A stretch of 64,000 nucleotides of DNA from Rugalucina vietnamica (taxonomy: Eukaryota; Mollusca; Bivalvia; Lucinida; Lucinidae), in contig OZ024869.1 in assembly GCA_964017185.1 (NCBI GenBank), positions 52,478,761 through 52,542,760 of the forward strand, read 5' to 3'. Positions 41,501-56,000 of the stretch are shown here, piece after piece. The position numbers were made by a program, and so were the translations under genes. Position 1 is the stretch's first letter. The number at the start of each line of letters is the position of its first letter. The notes under the pieces are model-generated. The model saw only the letters and a program-made list of their open reading frames with translations. It had not been told where the DNA came from and made no database searches.

Positions 41501-44500
41501 TAATTTCTCACAATGTATCTGACATGGCACAACGACACACACTGGGTTTTATGGTGCGCGGCGTCATATACTTGTTTACTATAACCCTGAGAAAGCCAAG
41601 ATGGCGAAACGTTGGATAAAGTGATAAATGTTATTAAAATTGGACTTAAGTTCGTGTTGGTGTTGTTTCATTTATCAACTAGTTTTCTAGTGAACTCCCT
41701 CTTGACAGGTGTAAAGATGTGTGATGTAACAAAAGTGTGCCGCCTCGTGGGAAAACCAACAAAGTGGTTTTCGAACAGGTCCAACACAAACTGCCCTCTG
41801 CAGTCACAGAAGCAGGCTAGAAGCTTGAACTTTCAGATTTAAGTAGAAGAGGAACTGTACTATCCGTGTAGCGAAAACAAAGGCGCTGATCAGCTAAGGT
41901 CATAGAGACAAAACTTCCTTCAAGTCTCTTGCAAGACACTGGAGAAGCTGGGCTCCACCTCGTGGTCCCCTTTATGCAAGGCAAGATACCTAACCTGGCT
42001 AACCACTAAGCGGGGTAGACTAGTGCTTTTCTTATCCTGAAGACAAGATAATGATTAGTATTAGATGATAATCAAAGAATAATTTTTATTAGTTAATCAT
42101 CAAAACCTATGTTGTGGGTAGTCATTCGAACGGCCTCGGTGAGACAATTCTAATGAGTACCCACAACATAGGTTTTAATGAAGAACTGAGCAAAAGATCC
42201 CTTGATTATCAAACACTCCTTATTATCAAGTCTTCTTACCTCTGTGCCACTGGCTTCTTCCTCACTCAAATTGCTCATCGACTCCATAGCACTCTGTAAT
42301 AAAAATTGAGCCGCCTTGTGGGAAAATCAACAATGTGGTTTCCGAACAGGTCTGACACAAACCGGCCTGAACAAGCACAGAAGCAGGCTAGAAGCTTGAA
42401 ATTTTGGAGTTAAGTAGAGGGGGAATTGTACTATCCGAGTAGCTAAAACAAAGGCGCTGATCAGCTTCACGGTTACGGCGAAGCTGATCTGCGTCTTTGT
42501 TTTCGTCTATGCAGATTGTTGGTTTTCTCATGCGGCGGCTCAAATAATACAATATCAATCTTTATTACCGTAATCTTAAAGAATCTGTGACGTTCTTGGG
42601 GGTTTTATGCCTCGTTTTCAAAATACCATAACAATGTCTCAAAGGTTCTGGTGGTGGTATTTCATGATTAGGGCAAAAGCCCAATGTATTCTGAACCTAT
42701 AACTATTAAAAGTTTTGACTATTTCCTCCATATAGTGTAAAATAGGCGATTTTAGCGGGGGTGGGGGTCAAAATTTCATATGCGAGAAAATTTTAATTTT
42801 TCGCTTTTCCTTGCTTGTTGTCCTTCAATTCCACTATTGTATCATATTTTGTGCATGCAACACTGTGTAAAGTGCGATAAACATGCATAATGCCACTGAA
42901 ATAAAATTGAAATATTACAATGTCAACATTTTGGGTACAAACCTTAAGCAGTTACCTGTATAATATTATTGTCTAAGTACTACCAAACATTATACACAGC
43001 ACTGTTAACTCATAAGAAAACCTGCAATCTGTTATATGCAAAACGTTATATCCAGATCAGCTATGGCCAGCCAGCTACTCAGAATTGTATCATTAATTAA
43101 CAAAACTTCAATCCATCTTCTATGTCTTGCACAGCTTGATTAGAGTTCGATCTTAACCAAAAACATTTTCTCCAGACACGGCCCATTAACTTGGTCACAC
43201 TGAGCAACCTTGCATGAATATTTATTTACCTGTATAAACCCTGTTACAACACGGCCTTCAATGTATTTATTTTTCTGATTCACTTTAATGTCCCTTTCAA
43301 GATTATTTCAGCTCGTATGAGATTGACCAATCAGTAGGTGGACGAAACCATGAGGACCCAGAGAAAAAACTCCAGGCACACCCGCAAACAGAACATGGCT
43401 TGTCTTACATGTGTCTCGTTTCAGTATAATGGTTGTGTCGAAGTGATTACATGTATAATCATAAAATTTATTTTTGATTTGATTAGATTATGGCCGAGCA
43501 TCCTTTAATAGGAACAGTTTTTCAGTCATTTTGGGACTGAGCCACATATTACTTCTTGTACCCTGTACTCTGGAGGGTTAGTGTGTCTCAGGCACAGCAC
43601 GGCTTCCCACGATTGGATCAAACCAAGGGCCTCTATTTAGAATCACTTTCATTAAAGAACTGAAAGATTCTTGTTTTGATGCCTAACATGATATAATAAG
43701 CAAACAGTTTTATGAGAATGAATGGAAAATTGTGTAAACACCCTTAAAGATGGTGATTTGAAACTTTACGTCACTGTATTGTACCAATGACAAAGACATT
43801 TTAAGTTCCCATGGTACTGGCTAATACCTAGACAGTGGTGGCATCATACCGACCTGACTGAAAAGTTGTTGATTTGGAAGTTAATACACTTTTTAAAAAA
43901 AAAATAGGAAAGCAGTCCACCAATGTTACTGTTTGTGGTGCAAGAGGTTATTGGCCGTGTAAACAAGTGGACAATATTGGTATAGAATGATTACAAAAGT
44001 TTGTTCCACAGAATGTACATTACACTCACTTTCTGGGGAATGGAACATAAAAAGGGTTATAAATCAAGCAGATTTGGGTTAATTTTGGAAACAAATGTAT
44101 ATATTCATTTTTTGTACTTTATATATGGCATACAACTTAACTGCTGTTTTGTTTTCTTTTTAATTTTAAGTTAAAAACAATTTCACATTCTTGGGCTCTA
44201 GTACTGAGATAACATTTTGGGCTGTAGGGTACTGTTCCCCCCCCCGAGTCCCAGAACGCCATTCACATATATTATGTATAATATGACAATACATTCATAT
44301 GCAAAGGGATTTCTTGGGACTCATGGGGGAACGATGTTAAATAATTATTTTTTCTATTTTTCTATATGTTTAATACAAAATATGCCTATTTTAACCCAAA
44401 AATAAAGCAGTACTTCTTTTGAAACAAGAACCTCAATCCAATATAATAAAATATGGACTACCAGCAAACAGGTATACAAAAACAGAAGCATTTGACAAAC

Positions 44501-47500
44501 ATTTATTTTTATCAAAATCTGAGGCAGCTATACATTATGGCTCCCATTACCACCGTCAGAGGTCCTTTGCAAATTCGTATGTAAGGGAATAATAATTAAG
44601 AAATAATTTTATTTTACTGTGAGATCATATTAGGATGGACACTTAATGTTATCATTACATGCTACTACATGTATTAGGCGAGAACAACAAATATGTATAA
44701 CTCTTTCACCAAGATAACCAGCTCTTCATTCACATTTTTTCATCATTAACTATCTTACTGTCTCAGACAATTGCCTCTTTAAAAGTGATCAGCAGAAAAA
44801 ATGGCCCAGACAGTGTGATAACCGTGCAGCTGATCAGTACCTTTGATTTTGCAAAGAAATAGAACAATCTCTACCTTCTAAATGAAAACACCCCCTTAAT
44901 ATCTGCCCATTTGTGTTGAATCTGGCCCCGAGGCTATAAAACTTTTTTTTAAGTTTTATCTGCTCATAAATGACAAAACAGCCCAAATAAATTGAAATTT
45001 CAGGTTTAGATCACCAAAGCCTGTAATTTATCCTGCTCATAAATGTTGAAATGTAGATCGCCAAAGCCTGTAATTTATCCTGCTCATAAATGTTAAAATG
45101 TCAACAATTGTTGGCATTTTAACATTTATTAGCAGGATAAATTCTAGTCTCAGCTGAGCTGAGCATGGAAAGAGTTTTTATAACCTTGGGGCCAGGTCAA
45201 TAACCCTGAAGACAAGAGTTCCCATGAAGGAGCTCCAAAAACATGCAAGTCCAAACAATTAGTGCTTTGAATTAATTTGAGCTCCGTCATGAGAAAACCA
45301 GTCTTTGGGGTGTCCAATCAGGTCTGATACAAACTGGCCTGTACTGTTACAGAAGAGGGCAAGGAGCTTGAAATTTGGGATTTAAGAAGCAGAGGGATTG
45401 TACTATCCCTGAAGCAATAAGAGCTGTCGCAGGACAGCGTAGCTCGCCTGCCTTGTGCTTTGCCACTAAATCTATTAAATCTATGACCAAAGACATTGAC
45501 CTCAATGTCACTCAGGTGGGTTGTGATACTTCAGACCAATATCTACCAACATGCTAAGTTCAACTTGATCCATCTACATATTTGATATAGCCTTATATTT
45601 TATAAGATATATAAAATCTAAGTCTGTGACCTTGACCACAGGTGAGTCAAGATGCTACAGCATAATAAAAGAATAATATCTAACAGCAAAGTATCGACTA
45701 GATTCCATCTGCTCCAGCAATATACAGTTCAAAACACTTTAAGCAAAAGCTTTAACATAAAATTTCAAAGTCTGTGACCTTGAACTCAAGGTCACCCAGA
45801 TGGGTCATGATGATATAGCATAAAACTTCAGACCAATATCTACCAACATGCAAAGCATCAACTTGATCCATCTACATATCCAAGAGATATAGACTTATAA
45901 AAACTTTAACCAAAAACTCTAACACAAAATTTCTAAGACCGTAACCTTGACCTCAAGGTCACCCAGGTGGGACATGATGGTACAGCATAAAACTTTAGAC
46001 CAATATCTACCAAGATGCCAAGTATCAACTTGATCCATCAACAACTTTAAGAGATATAGACTTATAAAAACCTTAACCAAAAAACTTTAACACAAAATTT
46101 CTAAGTCCGTGACCTTGACCTAAGGGTCACCCAGGTGGGTCATGATGGTACAGCATAAAACTTCAGACCAATATCTACCAACATACAAAGTATCAACTTG
46201 ATCCATCAACAACTTCAAGAGACATAAACTTATAAAAACTTTAACCAAAAACTTTAACACAAAAATTTTAAGTCCGTGACCTTGACCTCAAGGTCACCCA
46301 GGTGGGTCATGATGGTACAGCATAAAACTTCAGACCAATATCTACCAGCATGCAAAGTATCAACTTGATCCATCCACAACTTCAAGAGATATAGACTCAT
46401 AAAAACTTTAACCAAAAACTTTAACATTTTGAGCAACGCCGACGCTAACGCCGACGCTGGGGTGACTGCAATAGCTCTTCCTGTACTTTCGTACAGGCGG
46501 GCTAAAAACAAAGATGCTGATCAACTGTGCGTTTGTTGCCCAGCTGATCTGTTTCTTTGTTTTCACATATGCAAAAGGCTGGGTTTCTTGTGATGCGGCT
46601 GAATTATCATCTCACCTCAAGTACATTAGCACCCGGAACAACCTCCGTGGAAACTCCAGCATCTTGTTGGACGACTGGTTGATCAGGCTGCTCATCATCT
46701 CTTACAGGTTTTGCTTTTTTCTTCTTCTGTTGAAACTTGGCAAGCTGAAATTAAAAAAAAAATAATCATACAGATTGTAAAATCTTAAAAATTTGGTCAC
46801 TCTTATGCATGAAAAAGTTAGGTCTCTTAATTTTACATGTTTTCAGAATCAGAACATAAGCTGTCCTCATGCATGAACATGAAAAATGGACAAGCATTGA
46901 TATTAGAACTGATATAGCAATCAGTATTCTTAGGAGACTAATTTCTGGCAGAAAATGCAGACATGATAATTTTTAGGATATCTGAGCCGAAGGCTCACAG
47001 GTGAGCTTAAAGGATAGGCAGGCATCCGGCGTCGGCCATCCACAATTTCAAAGAAGAATATCTGTTAAGTTGGTGGGCCAATCTTGATCAAATTTAATGT
47101 GAACCATCACTGGTTAGGGGGATTGACTGCATTAGGTTTTGGATCAGATTCTAACAAAATTGTGGTTTCCATGGCAACAGATAGCTCCCATAGACCCATA
47201 AAATAATCTTCTCCGAAATCAAAGGCCCAGAGCTTCAATATTTTGTATGCAGCTACATTCGGTAGTCCCCTTCATAAATCCTGCCAACCATGCCCCTGGG
47301 GTCCAAATTGACCACGCCATGGCAATATCTGCCATAGGCTTATAATGGGAAAAATCTTCTTCTCTAAAACCACAAGAGATAGAGCTGGGGGTCATTAGCT
47401 CCCATATACTTACAAGGGGAAAAATAAAACCAGAGGACCAATGGTCCTGTAAACGCTCACCTGAAACCCGAGATATATACCAATAAACTTGTTTGACTAG

Positions 47501-49978
47501 AATGGTAATATCCATGTATATAACCCCAGGGCTTGGTCAGAGCAACCCCTGGAGTCAATTTCTTTTTGAAAACATAAAACTGCAGTCCATTTGCCAATTT
47601 ACTGAAAGTTTTGCCCTTCAAATGACATTTTAACAATTTTCCCCATTCAAATGCATGGGCGACCTAAGTTGACCTTGCCGTAAAATAGGTCAAGGTCATC
47701 AAAGGGTCACAATTTATATAACTTTGTAGAGCTCCATTGCCTGATGCTTCATGTCAAGTTTCAAAATCATAGGCCTTCTGGTTCTGGAGGAAAAGATTTT
47801 TAAAGGTTTTTGCTATTTATAGCCCTGACAGCCATCTTGGTCATGTGACCATGACCATTTATATACACTTTCATTCCCACTTACTAACAATGCTCCTCAT
47901 AAAGCTTGGCTTTGATTGGCCAAGCAGTTTCAGAGAAGAAGATCTTTGAATATCACTGTAATATACATGTATATTGCCCCGGGGTGGGGGCTGACATACC
48001 CCTGGGGTCCAAATTTTTCAGAATCATCAATCTTAAGTCCATTTGCCCATATCCTGCAAGTTTTTCCCTACAAATGACATTTTAACACTTTTCCCCATTC
48101 AAATGCATGGGCGACCTATGTTGACCTTGCCGTAAAATAGGTCAAGGTCATCCAAGGGTCATGATTTATATAAACTTTGTAGAGCTCCAGTCACTGATGC
48201 TTCACACCAAGTTTCAAAATCATTGGCCTTCTGGTTCTGAAGAAGAAGATTTTTAAAGGTTTTTTCTATTTATAGTCATGGCGGCCATCTTGGTCATGTG
48301 ACCTTGACCATTTATATAAACTTTCTTTCCCCCTTCCCAAGGATGCTCCATATGAAGTTTGGCTTTGATTGGCCATGCGGTTTCAAGGGAGAGGATGTTT
48401 CATTATTATGGAAATATACATGTATATAGCCCCGGGGCAGTGGCAGACAACCCCCCAGGGGCTAAAATTTTCCATTAACATTAATCTTCTGTCCATTTGC
48501 CTAATCCCAGTAAGTTTTACCCATTAAATAGCAATGTACCATTTTTTCCCATTCAAATGCATTGGCGACCTAAGTTGACCTTGCCGTAAAATACAGTGGT
48601 GTTATGGCTAAAAACCCACTTTTGCACAGTTCGTTGACAATTTCGACACAGTTTTGTACATTTACGTTGCTGTACTGCTCGTATTCGATCAAAAATGGTA
48701 TCAACCCGGTGAAGGTCGTATGCGACCAAATGTCGTTTCGACTAAATTGATTTCAACGAACTTGACGTAATGGAAAATTCACTGATGCTTTTAGTAGTGT
48801 GATTACCACAGGCGATTAAATGTCTAAAGAAGAGTTGAAGCCGATCGCTTCATCATGTTGAATCCAAAGACTTGTATACATCTGTGGGTTGGGATCGCGG
48901 TGGCATAGTTGTAGTGCATCAGACTCCGAATCGAGAGGTCATGAGTTCGATCTGCACTGGCGACACCGTGCTGTGTCCTTGAGTAAGGCACATTAACTAC
49001 CCAGAGTACTACTTAATACCCAGGAAACGGTAGCTCTGTCCAGACATGCCTGAAAAATTGGTGACTGGGACGTTCAGCCTCAATACAAACAAACAAATCT
49101 TGGGGCAATAATCCCATGAAAATTGCTTACGCCGCTATAAGCTTTTGTTCTGTTAATTAAGCTAAGTATTTCCATAATGTCAGAAACTCCATAGACTTAC
49201 GTGTATTTTCATGTTTACAAGAAAAATTAACCTGTCTCTCTTGGTCAATTATTTTCATGATTTTGGTGTCATTTGAAAGGTGAACGAATAAAGCAATAAA
49301 CAAGATATTTTCAATCAATTTTGTGCATGCATTTCTAAACAACACATGATCTTTTTTTTTTACAATTTTTGGGCAACGTCACCATTGACGTTAATGGGAA
49401 AGTATGTTTTTCAAAATTTCCTAAAATTTCAAACTGTTGTATATAGAGAATGCAATGTTCAAACTTCACAAAATCACCTTAATTTTGTTTATTGCTTTAT
49501 TTATTTAACCTTCAAACGACACCAAAATCATGCAAATATGTTGACCAGAGTCCAGAAGACGCAGGATAATTTTTCTTGCAAACATGAAAATACATATAAG
49601 TCTATGGAAATCCCGACGTTGTGGAAATACTTTTGGTCCTTGACTTTAGAAAATAGGATATAATATTATCGGTTAAGTCTGATTAATCTGAAAAAGAAGC
49701 ATGACAATAAACACAAAGCCGATAATTAGGGTCTCACAAACTTCAAAGCATTTAGACACGAATACAACACGTAACTTAAACAATTATCATACAAAATTGA
49801 AAAGAAAACAAATATGTATACAACTTGGAAAGAAATAAATGCATACAAATTAAATTGAAATTTAAACAATAAAACTTTTTGTGACTGTGGGGACTAAAGC
49901 GATAAGTATATAAAAATTGAAACGAAAACAAAATATTGATACGACTTGAAATGATATAAAAACGTCCAAATTACAAAT

Positions 49979-50013
<35 letters not shown>

Positions 50014-53000
50014 TGACTGTCATCTTTTTCGGCGCGAAACACCGCGAAACACCGGTCAATTGATTTTTATGCGTAATGACAGGTATATTTTTTCGCCGTG
50101 TTCCGCCGCGAAATTTCGCGCTGACATTTATTTTTCACACAATTTCGCCGCGAAATTTTACAATTAGCCGTTCACAAATTAGCCGTTAAAACGGCTAATT
50201 TGGGTTTTTAGCCATAACACCACTGTAGGTCATCCTAGGGTCATGATTTATATAAACTATGATGGGCCCACGTCCCCGATGCTACATACCAAGTTTCGTG
50301 GAAATCGGCCCACTGGTTCTGGAGAAGAAGATTTTTAAAGGTTTTTGCTATTTATAGCCATGACGCCATCTTGGTCATGTATCCTGGACCATTTATATAA
50401 ACTTTCGTTCCCCCTTCCTTAGGATGCTCCACATGATTGGCCAAGTGGTTTCAGAGGAGAAGATCTTTGAAATTGTGGACGACGGACGATGGACGGACGC
50501 CAGAGCATGGGTATACTATAAGCTCACCTGTGAGCCTTCGGCTCAGGTGAGCTAAAAAAAATCCTCTCTGAAACCACATAGCCCACAGCCCATACGGCAT
50601 CCCTTTGAATGTTTTCACTGCTTACAAAGGATCAAGGTTTTATATTTTATTTGCTATTACTGCAGCTGGCGTTGTGCCGTGTGGCAGCCCTAAAAAGTCT
50701 CCCCATACATCATCCATAGTGCAGATTATATTATTTCTTTCGGTCCTTTGAGATCAGTTATAATATTCAGAGTACTAAAAATTGTATGTTTAGAGCCTTT
50801 TTTCTAACCCTTGTTTTAGTTATTTGACCCCGTTTAGGCATTTGTCTTTGATTGAGACTTACCTTGTGTAAATTTTTGAAATTGCAGTATATTTATCAGG
50901 CTATCGTCGCCAGTTTATAAAGGGTCACTGATGAGGGTTCAGTACCCGAAATTGCGCAATATGGCCCATACTACCTCCCTTTGAATGTTTTCACTGCTTC
51001 CAAAGGATCAAGGTTTTATATTTTATTCATATTTTGTGTATAGCAATGTCTAGTAGTTCCCATTATAAATCTTGCCAACCATGCCCTTGTGGTCCAAATT
51101 GGCCACGCCCTGGGGCATGAATATCCGCCATAGGCTTATAATAGGAGGAACATGTAAAAATCTTCTTCTCTGAAACCACACGACCCAAAGCTTGTATATT
51201 AAGTATAAAACATACTGCCTGTGTGCAACATGTTAAATAAGTATGGATTAGGTAAGAAAGTGGTCCAGGCAGAGCATTCACATGCCAAAATGAATTGCAT
51301 TTCTGAATCATTTTTGTCCACTGTTTGCATGGCTGAGACTGGGTCATTTCAGCCCCGAGTCTTTGATCAAGAAGAGTATTTGTCAGAAACTCAGTTAGAG
51401 GTGAAAGAAATGTGCACTAAGTAGCCTGTCTCTAGCAGGCTTTGGCTAGGTTAACTGACTGTCCCAACATCTTTAACTCTTTACTATGTTTTGAAAGCAT
51501 CAACTCAAACAAGGGATAATGTGTGTAGTGACCTGTCATCAGTGATAATTGTGGGTAATTTTGCAAACAACACTTTCAGTTTCATTGAAATCGGTCCATT
51601 GGTTAAGGAGAAGAAGATTTTTGAAGGGTTTTTACCATATATGGGCATGGCAGCCATCTTGATCATGTGACCTGGATTATTTATAAACACATTGATTCCC
51701 CCTTCCCATAGATGCTTCCAATAAAATTTGGCTTTTGTTTGCCAAGTGGTTTCAGAGAAGAAGATCTTTGAATATTTTTTGTAATATACATGTATATTGC
51801 CCCGGGGTGGAGGCAGACCAACCCCTGGGGTCCTATTTTTTTCAGAATTACCCACCTTCAGTCCATTTGCCCATTTCCTGCAAGTTTTGCCTTTCAAATG
51901 TCATTTTAACAATTTTCCCCATTCAAATGCATGGGCGACCTATGGTGACCTTGCCGTAAAATAGGTCAAGGTCATCCAAATGTCATAATTTATAAACACA
52001 TTGTAGTACTCCAGTCCCAAATGCTTCATGCCAAGTTTCGTTTAAATCGGTCCAGTGGTTCCGGAGAAGAAGAATTTTGAAGGGTTTTTACCATATATGG
52101 GCATGGCGGCCATCTTGGTCAAGTGACCTGGATTATTTATAAACACATTGGTTCCCCCTTCCCATAGATGCTTCATATAAAATTTGGCTTTAATTGGCCA
52201 AGCGGTTTCAAAGAAGAAGATCTTTGAAAATGGTGGACGACAACGGACGACGACGGACGCCGGATCATGGCCATCCTATAAGCTCACCTTGTGAGCCTAA
52301 CGGCTCAGGTGAGCTAAAAATGAAACATCAATCCCAAAAACATTTCTACTTTTACTTTGATTGTTTACAGTAGCACTGGTTGGCCAAGTCCAAGGTCAAG
52401 GGTGTACAGGTAAAATTTTTCCACTATCAATTTGACATATGGCAAGAGATGTCTGGGAGTTATCCAAGTGACTCTGCTCTTTCATCAGCAGGAGAAACAT
52501 GTCCAAATAAGTCAATTCCACACAAAGTTTGTACACAGGGCAAGTCTCATCACTCAAACTTCCAATATTGATGGTTTATCATTTAAAAATGGTGTCAAAT
52601 TTATCTTAAGTTTTGATGGCCCACGAGTGACCAGATGGACAAAAAACGTGACCCAGCTTTGTCATGTGAGCTCTAAATAGTTTTAAATGCATGGTGAATG
52701 GTCGGCAACAACAAATGGCATGTTTATGAGTCAATGAGGTGCAGTTTTTCTAGAAAATTTCTTAAATTTTGACCTATGTTGTTGTTGTTGTTTTTTTCTT
52801 CTTCTTTTTTTTTTCAAACTAATCATCAGACCGGAGGATGTACCTATTTTCTCAAATGGCAAAGGAGAAGACAGTAAAATTTCTCTTTTTCAGGGTTCCC
52901 ATGGAAAGTATAAAATAAAATTCCATGATTTTTCCATTATAATTTCATGATCGGCGTTAAATTTCCAGGACTATTTTTTCTGTTTATTTATTTATTTTTT

Positions 53001-56000
53001 GTCATATAACACTTTTTAAAAGGCAAGAACAGATAATTATATTACAAAATTAACTTAAGGCCAAAAAAAATAATACCATTGCTTCTCAGGCCACTTTTTG
53101 AAGAAACAGATGCGGGCGGCAGGTTTTTTATTTTAATTTTTATTTGAACAAAAACGAATGCGGGCGGCATTTTTTTTTTTAACTTTTTTTTTAAGGAGGG
53201 GGGGGGGGGGGGGGGGTAGGGTCGGTATGGAGATATGGCGAGTGCGTGATAAACGGACAATATGCTTCCGGCGATCTATGCCCGAGTCACCGTACGGTAA
53301 CTCTCGTTTAATTTATGATCGATATTTCACACCTAATTTGTGATTGCCAAAATTGATTCGGAAACAAATCAATACCATACCTATTGGTCTAACACTTAAC
53401 CCTAACCGCGCGTCAAAATATTTTACCGATTGGGTGCTCACCGCTGACAAAGTCGGAGCCATTTTGTGATTTTCTACTGTTAGTGTTTAAACCCATATAA
53501 CTTCTTTCACAAACAAGCTGCATTGAAAAACCAAATAAGAGATCGAAAGGCCATTGAATTATCTATCAAATAAACCAAAAATTATAAATGGATGTAAGTG
53601 AATAATACTTGTAGCGATGACACAACAAGTCAACTTCGCCGAAAAAAATCAAAATTTCCATTTCAAATCTGTTACGAAAGCTAATTTTGTACGAAAAAAG
53701 ATGATGACGGGAGATATTTCCAATTCAATTTACTTTATTCATATCCTCTGACATCCAAAACACAAGAAATCCTTGTCAAAGTCATTATTTTGAAGTAATA
53801 TTCAACTTTTTATCACCCCCGTATCGGCAATATTTCCTGTGTCCGCCATTGCAAATTCATGAATGAAATCCAAAACGAAAGTAGTATTTTATTGATTTCA
53901 TTCCGCATAACAAAAAATTCCATTATATGTTCCGTATAAACCTTACATATGCTCAGTACAGGGCCTATTGAGGAAGTCTGTATTATAAAATGGGTCCTCC
54001 CATTGTATTCCACGGTCAGACTCGATCGAAAACGAAAGTAGGGAGAAAAACGACTTCAGTTGTTTGCCGCGTTGATAGACCTTACATTCGGGTACGACTT
54101 TAGTCTTTCACCGCGCGGCAAGGGTTAATCCGATAACAATAGATTTGAGAACATCAGTCAGCACGAGTTCCCCCCAATTATCATGATTATCACCCTCTCT
54201 GAGTACATCTCAACACGAGTCATAATCTCCGCCCATTGGCCCATGAGATAGTGAATGACGACGTCAATTAGTAATTATTGTCAAGACATTTTTTAACTTG
54301 TCGGAAAAGAATCGAAATCCACTGTATGTTGTGTCAGCAAGTAACACATTCTATTCTTGTCCTTATTCTCTAATTTCACTCGAATGAAAGTTTGAATATT
54401 GTACCGATCACACATCGGTGATCATATGATAGCGAAATGATTAGAGCATTCGCTTCGGGCACCGGAGGTATCGGGTTGGATCCCGGGCCGCGTGATACCA
54501 AAAACGTTAAAAATGGTACCAAAAAATACCTTGCTAGCTTGGCGCTCATCATTCATAAAGTAAGCACTGGCATCTCTTCTCCCAAAAAGATAACTTCAGT
54601 GATGGGAATACAATTATTGAGGTGGTGGTTGGTGACAGGCAGTTTAGTTCTATCATTAGATGATTAGAGTCTGGTGATTGCAATACCCTTACTCGGGGTT
54701 AAAACGAGGTGTGCCGGTAAGTCAGCGGCGGAACACTATACGAACATACAACATACATGGCATGACTAATTATATTATTCCACAAAGGATTCTTGCGGAT
54801 GCTCAAAACACTCATTTTCCCAGCGGGAAAGTAAAGAAATCACATTTGTTTTTCAGCGTGAACTTTTACAAACCTTCCCGGACATTACCGTTCTCAATCG
54901 CGAATATTAAATGTAGGTGTCCTAATGTTTTGGACCACAATAATTATTGACGAAATCATTGACCAACGTGTCATCAATAGCCTATAATAACCCAATGTTT
55001 ACGGTAACGTTACGGTCTACCAATAATCCCCTAGTCACGAGTGCGATAACATGTATCGCTCGGCTTAATTTCAAAACTATTATGGATTAATATAATTTGA
55101 GTGTCATTCACACTTCGCGAGCAATGGATTGTGTCACCTAAACATTAGTGAGATGACAATTATCACTCACGAGTATACATGAATTTTTAGCAGACGACAT
55201 GGTTCATACACATTAGGCTATCAAAAACACAATTTTCCGTTTCAAAAGTGTTTATTCATTTTTAAAGTACTTAAAAGAGAAACTGTTAAGAAAACTGCGC
55301 CTTGGCGAATGCCCGGGAAACGATATTTCATTTTTCCTCTCCGCGAGTTTTGATTTTTACTTGCACATAAATAAATTAGTATAAAGGAACACAAGGGTAA
55401 AACGGCGCCTTGGTGCCGCCGTCGCGATATTTGGGTGGATGACTGATTGATTGATGTTTAACGACGCGTCAACCCTAATGGGTCATTAGCGTCTTGGGTG
55501 GATGAAATTTTGGTTTACCAGGCTATATAGCAGTACAGGTGTCTACATGTTTAATACAATTATTCAGTGGCTATCCTAAACCTTATGATATAAACGGCTG
55601 AAACAAGCATCAGAATATTGACCGCATGTAATTTAGCCCAACTAAAGTTCGTACGTAAACTGTATATGGACAATAGAACGCGGGATTGCTACCTACTACC
55701 TAGACCCTATGTGTTTTTGACTAAAAATTGAATACCTCTAACAGACATTGCCATATACTGTACCTGCACATGACGAAGCAGTTCGGTCCTTTGGTGAAGG
55801 CTCGAAATGTCCCGGAACCGTGTCACAATGAATACCGTGTTACTAGCCGTCATGCGCAGACTGCATGCGCAGTCGTTTTTCTGAAAACCGCGACCGGAAA
55901 AAAGTGACAAGAGTGAAGGTTTCAAGACAAATGCGGTGGTTTCTGTACTTTTTTTATTTTGAGCAATAAAAAAGGGTAATGCGGTGGGTCTGAAAGAGAT

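Larger units (their letters stand above)
48594..50225. mobile_element. Tc1/mariner-like non-autonomous element
   Basis: Perfect 25-bp terminal inverted repeats beginning CAGTGGTGTTATGGCTAAAA, flanked by TA on each side; the host family C sequence resumes directly (aaaaTA | TAggtca). No transposase frame. A perfect 12-bp-arm hairpin (AAATTAGCCGTT/AACGGCTAATTT) lies at 50176-50201. The element contains a SINE and a family F copy. Confidence 0.88.
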
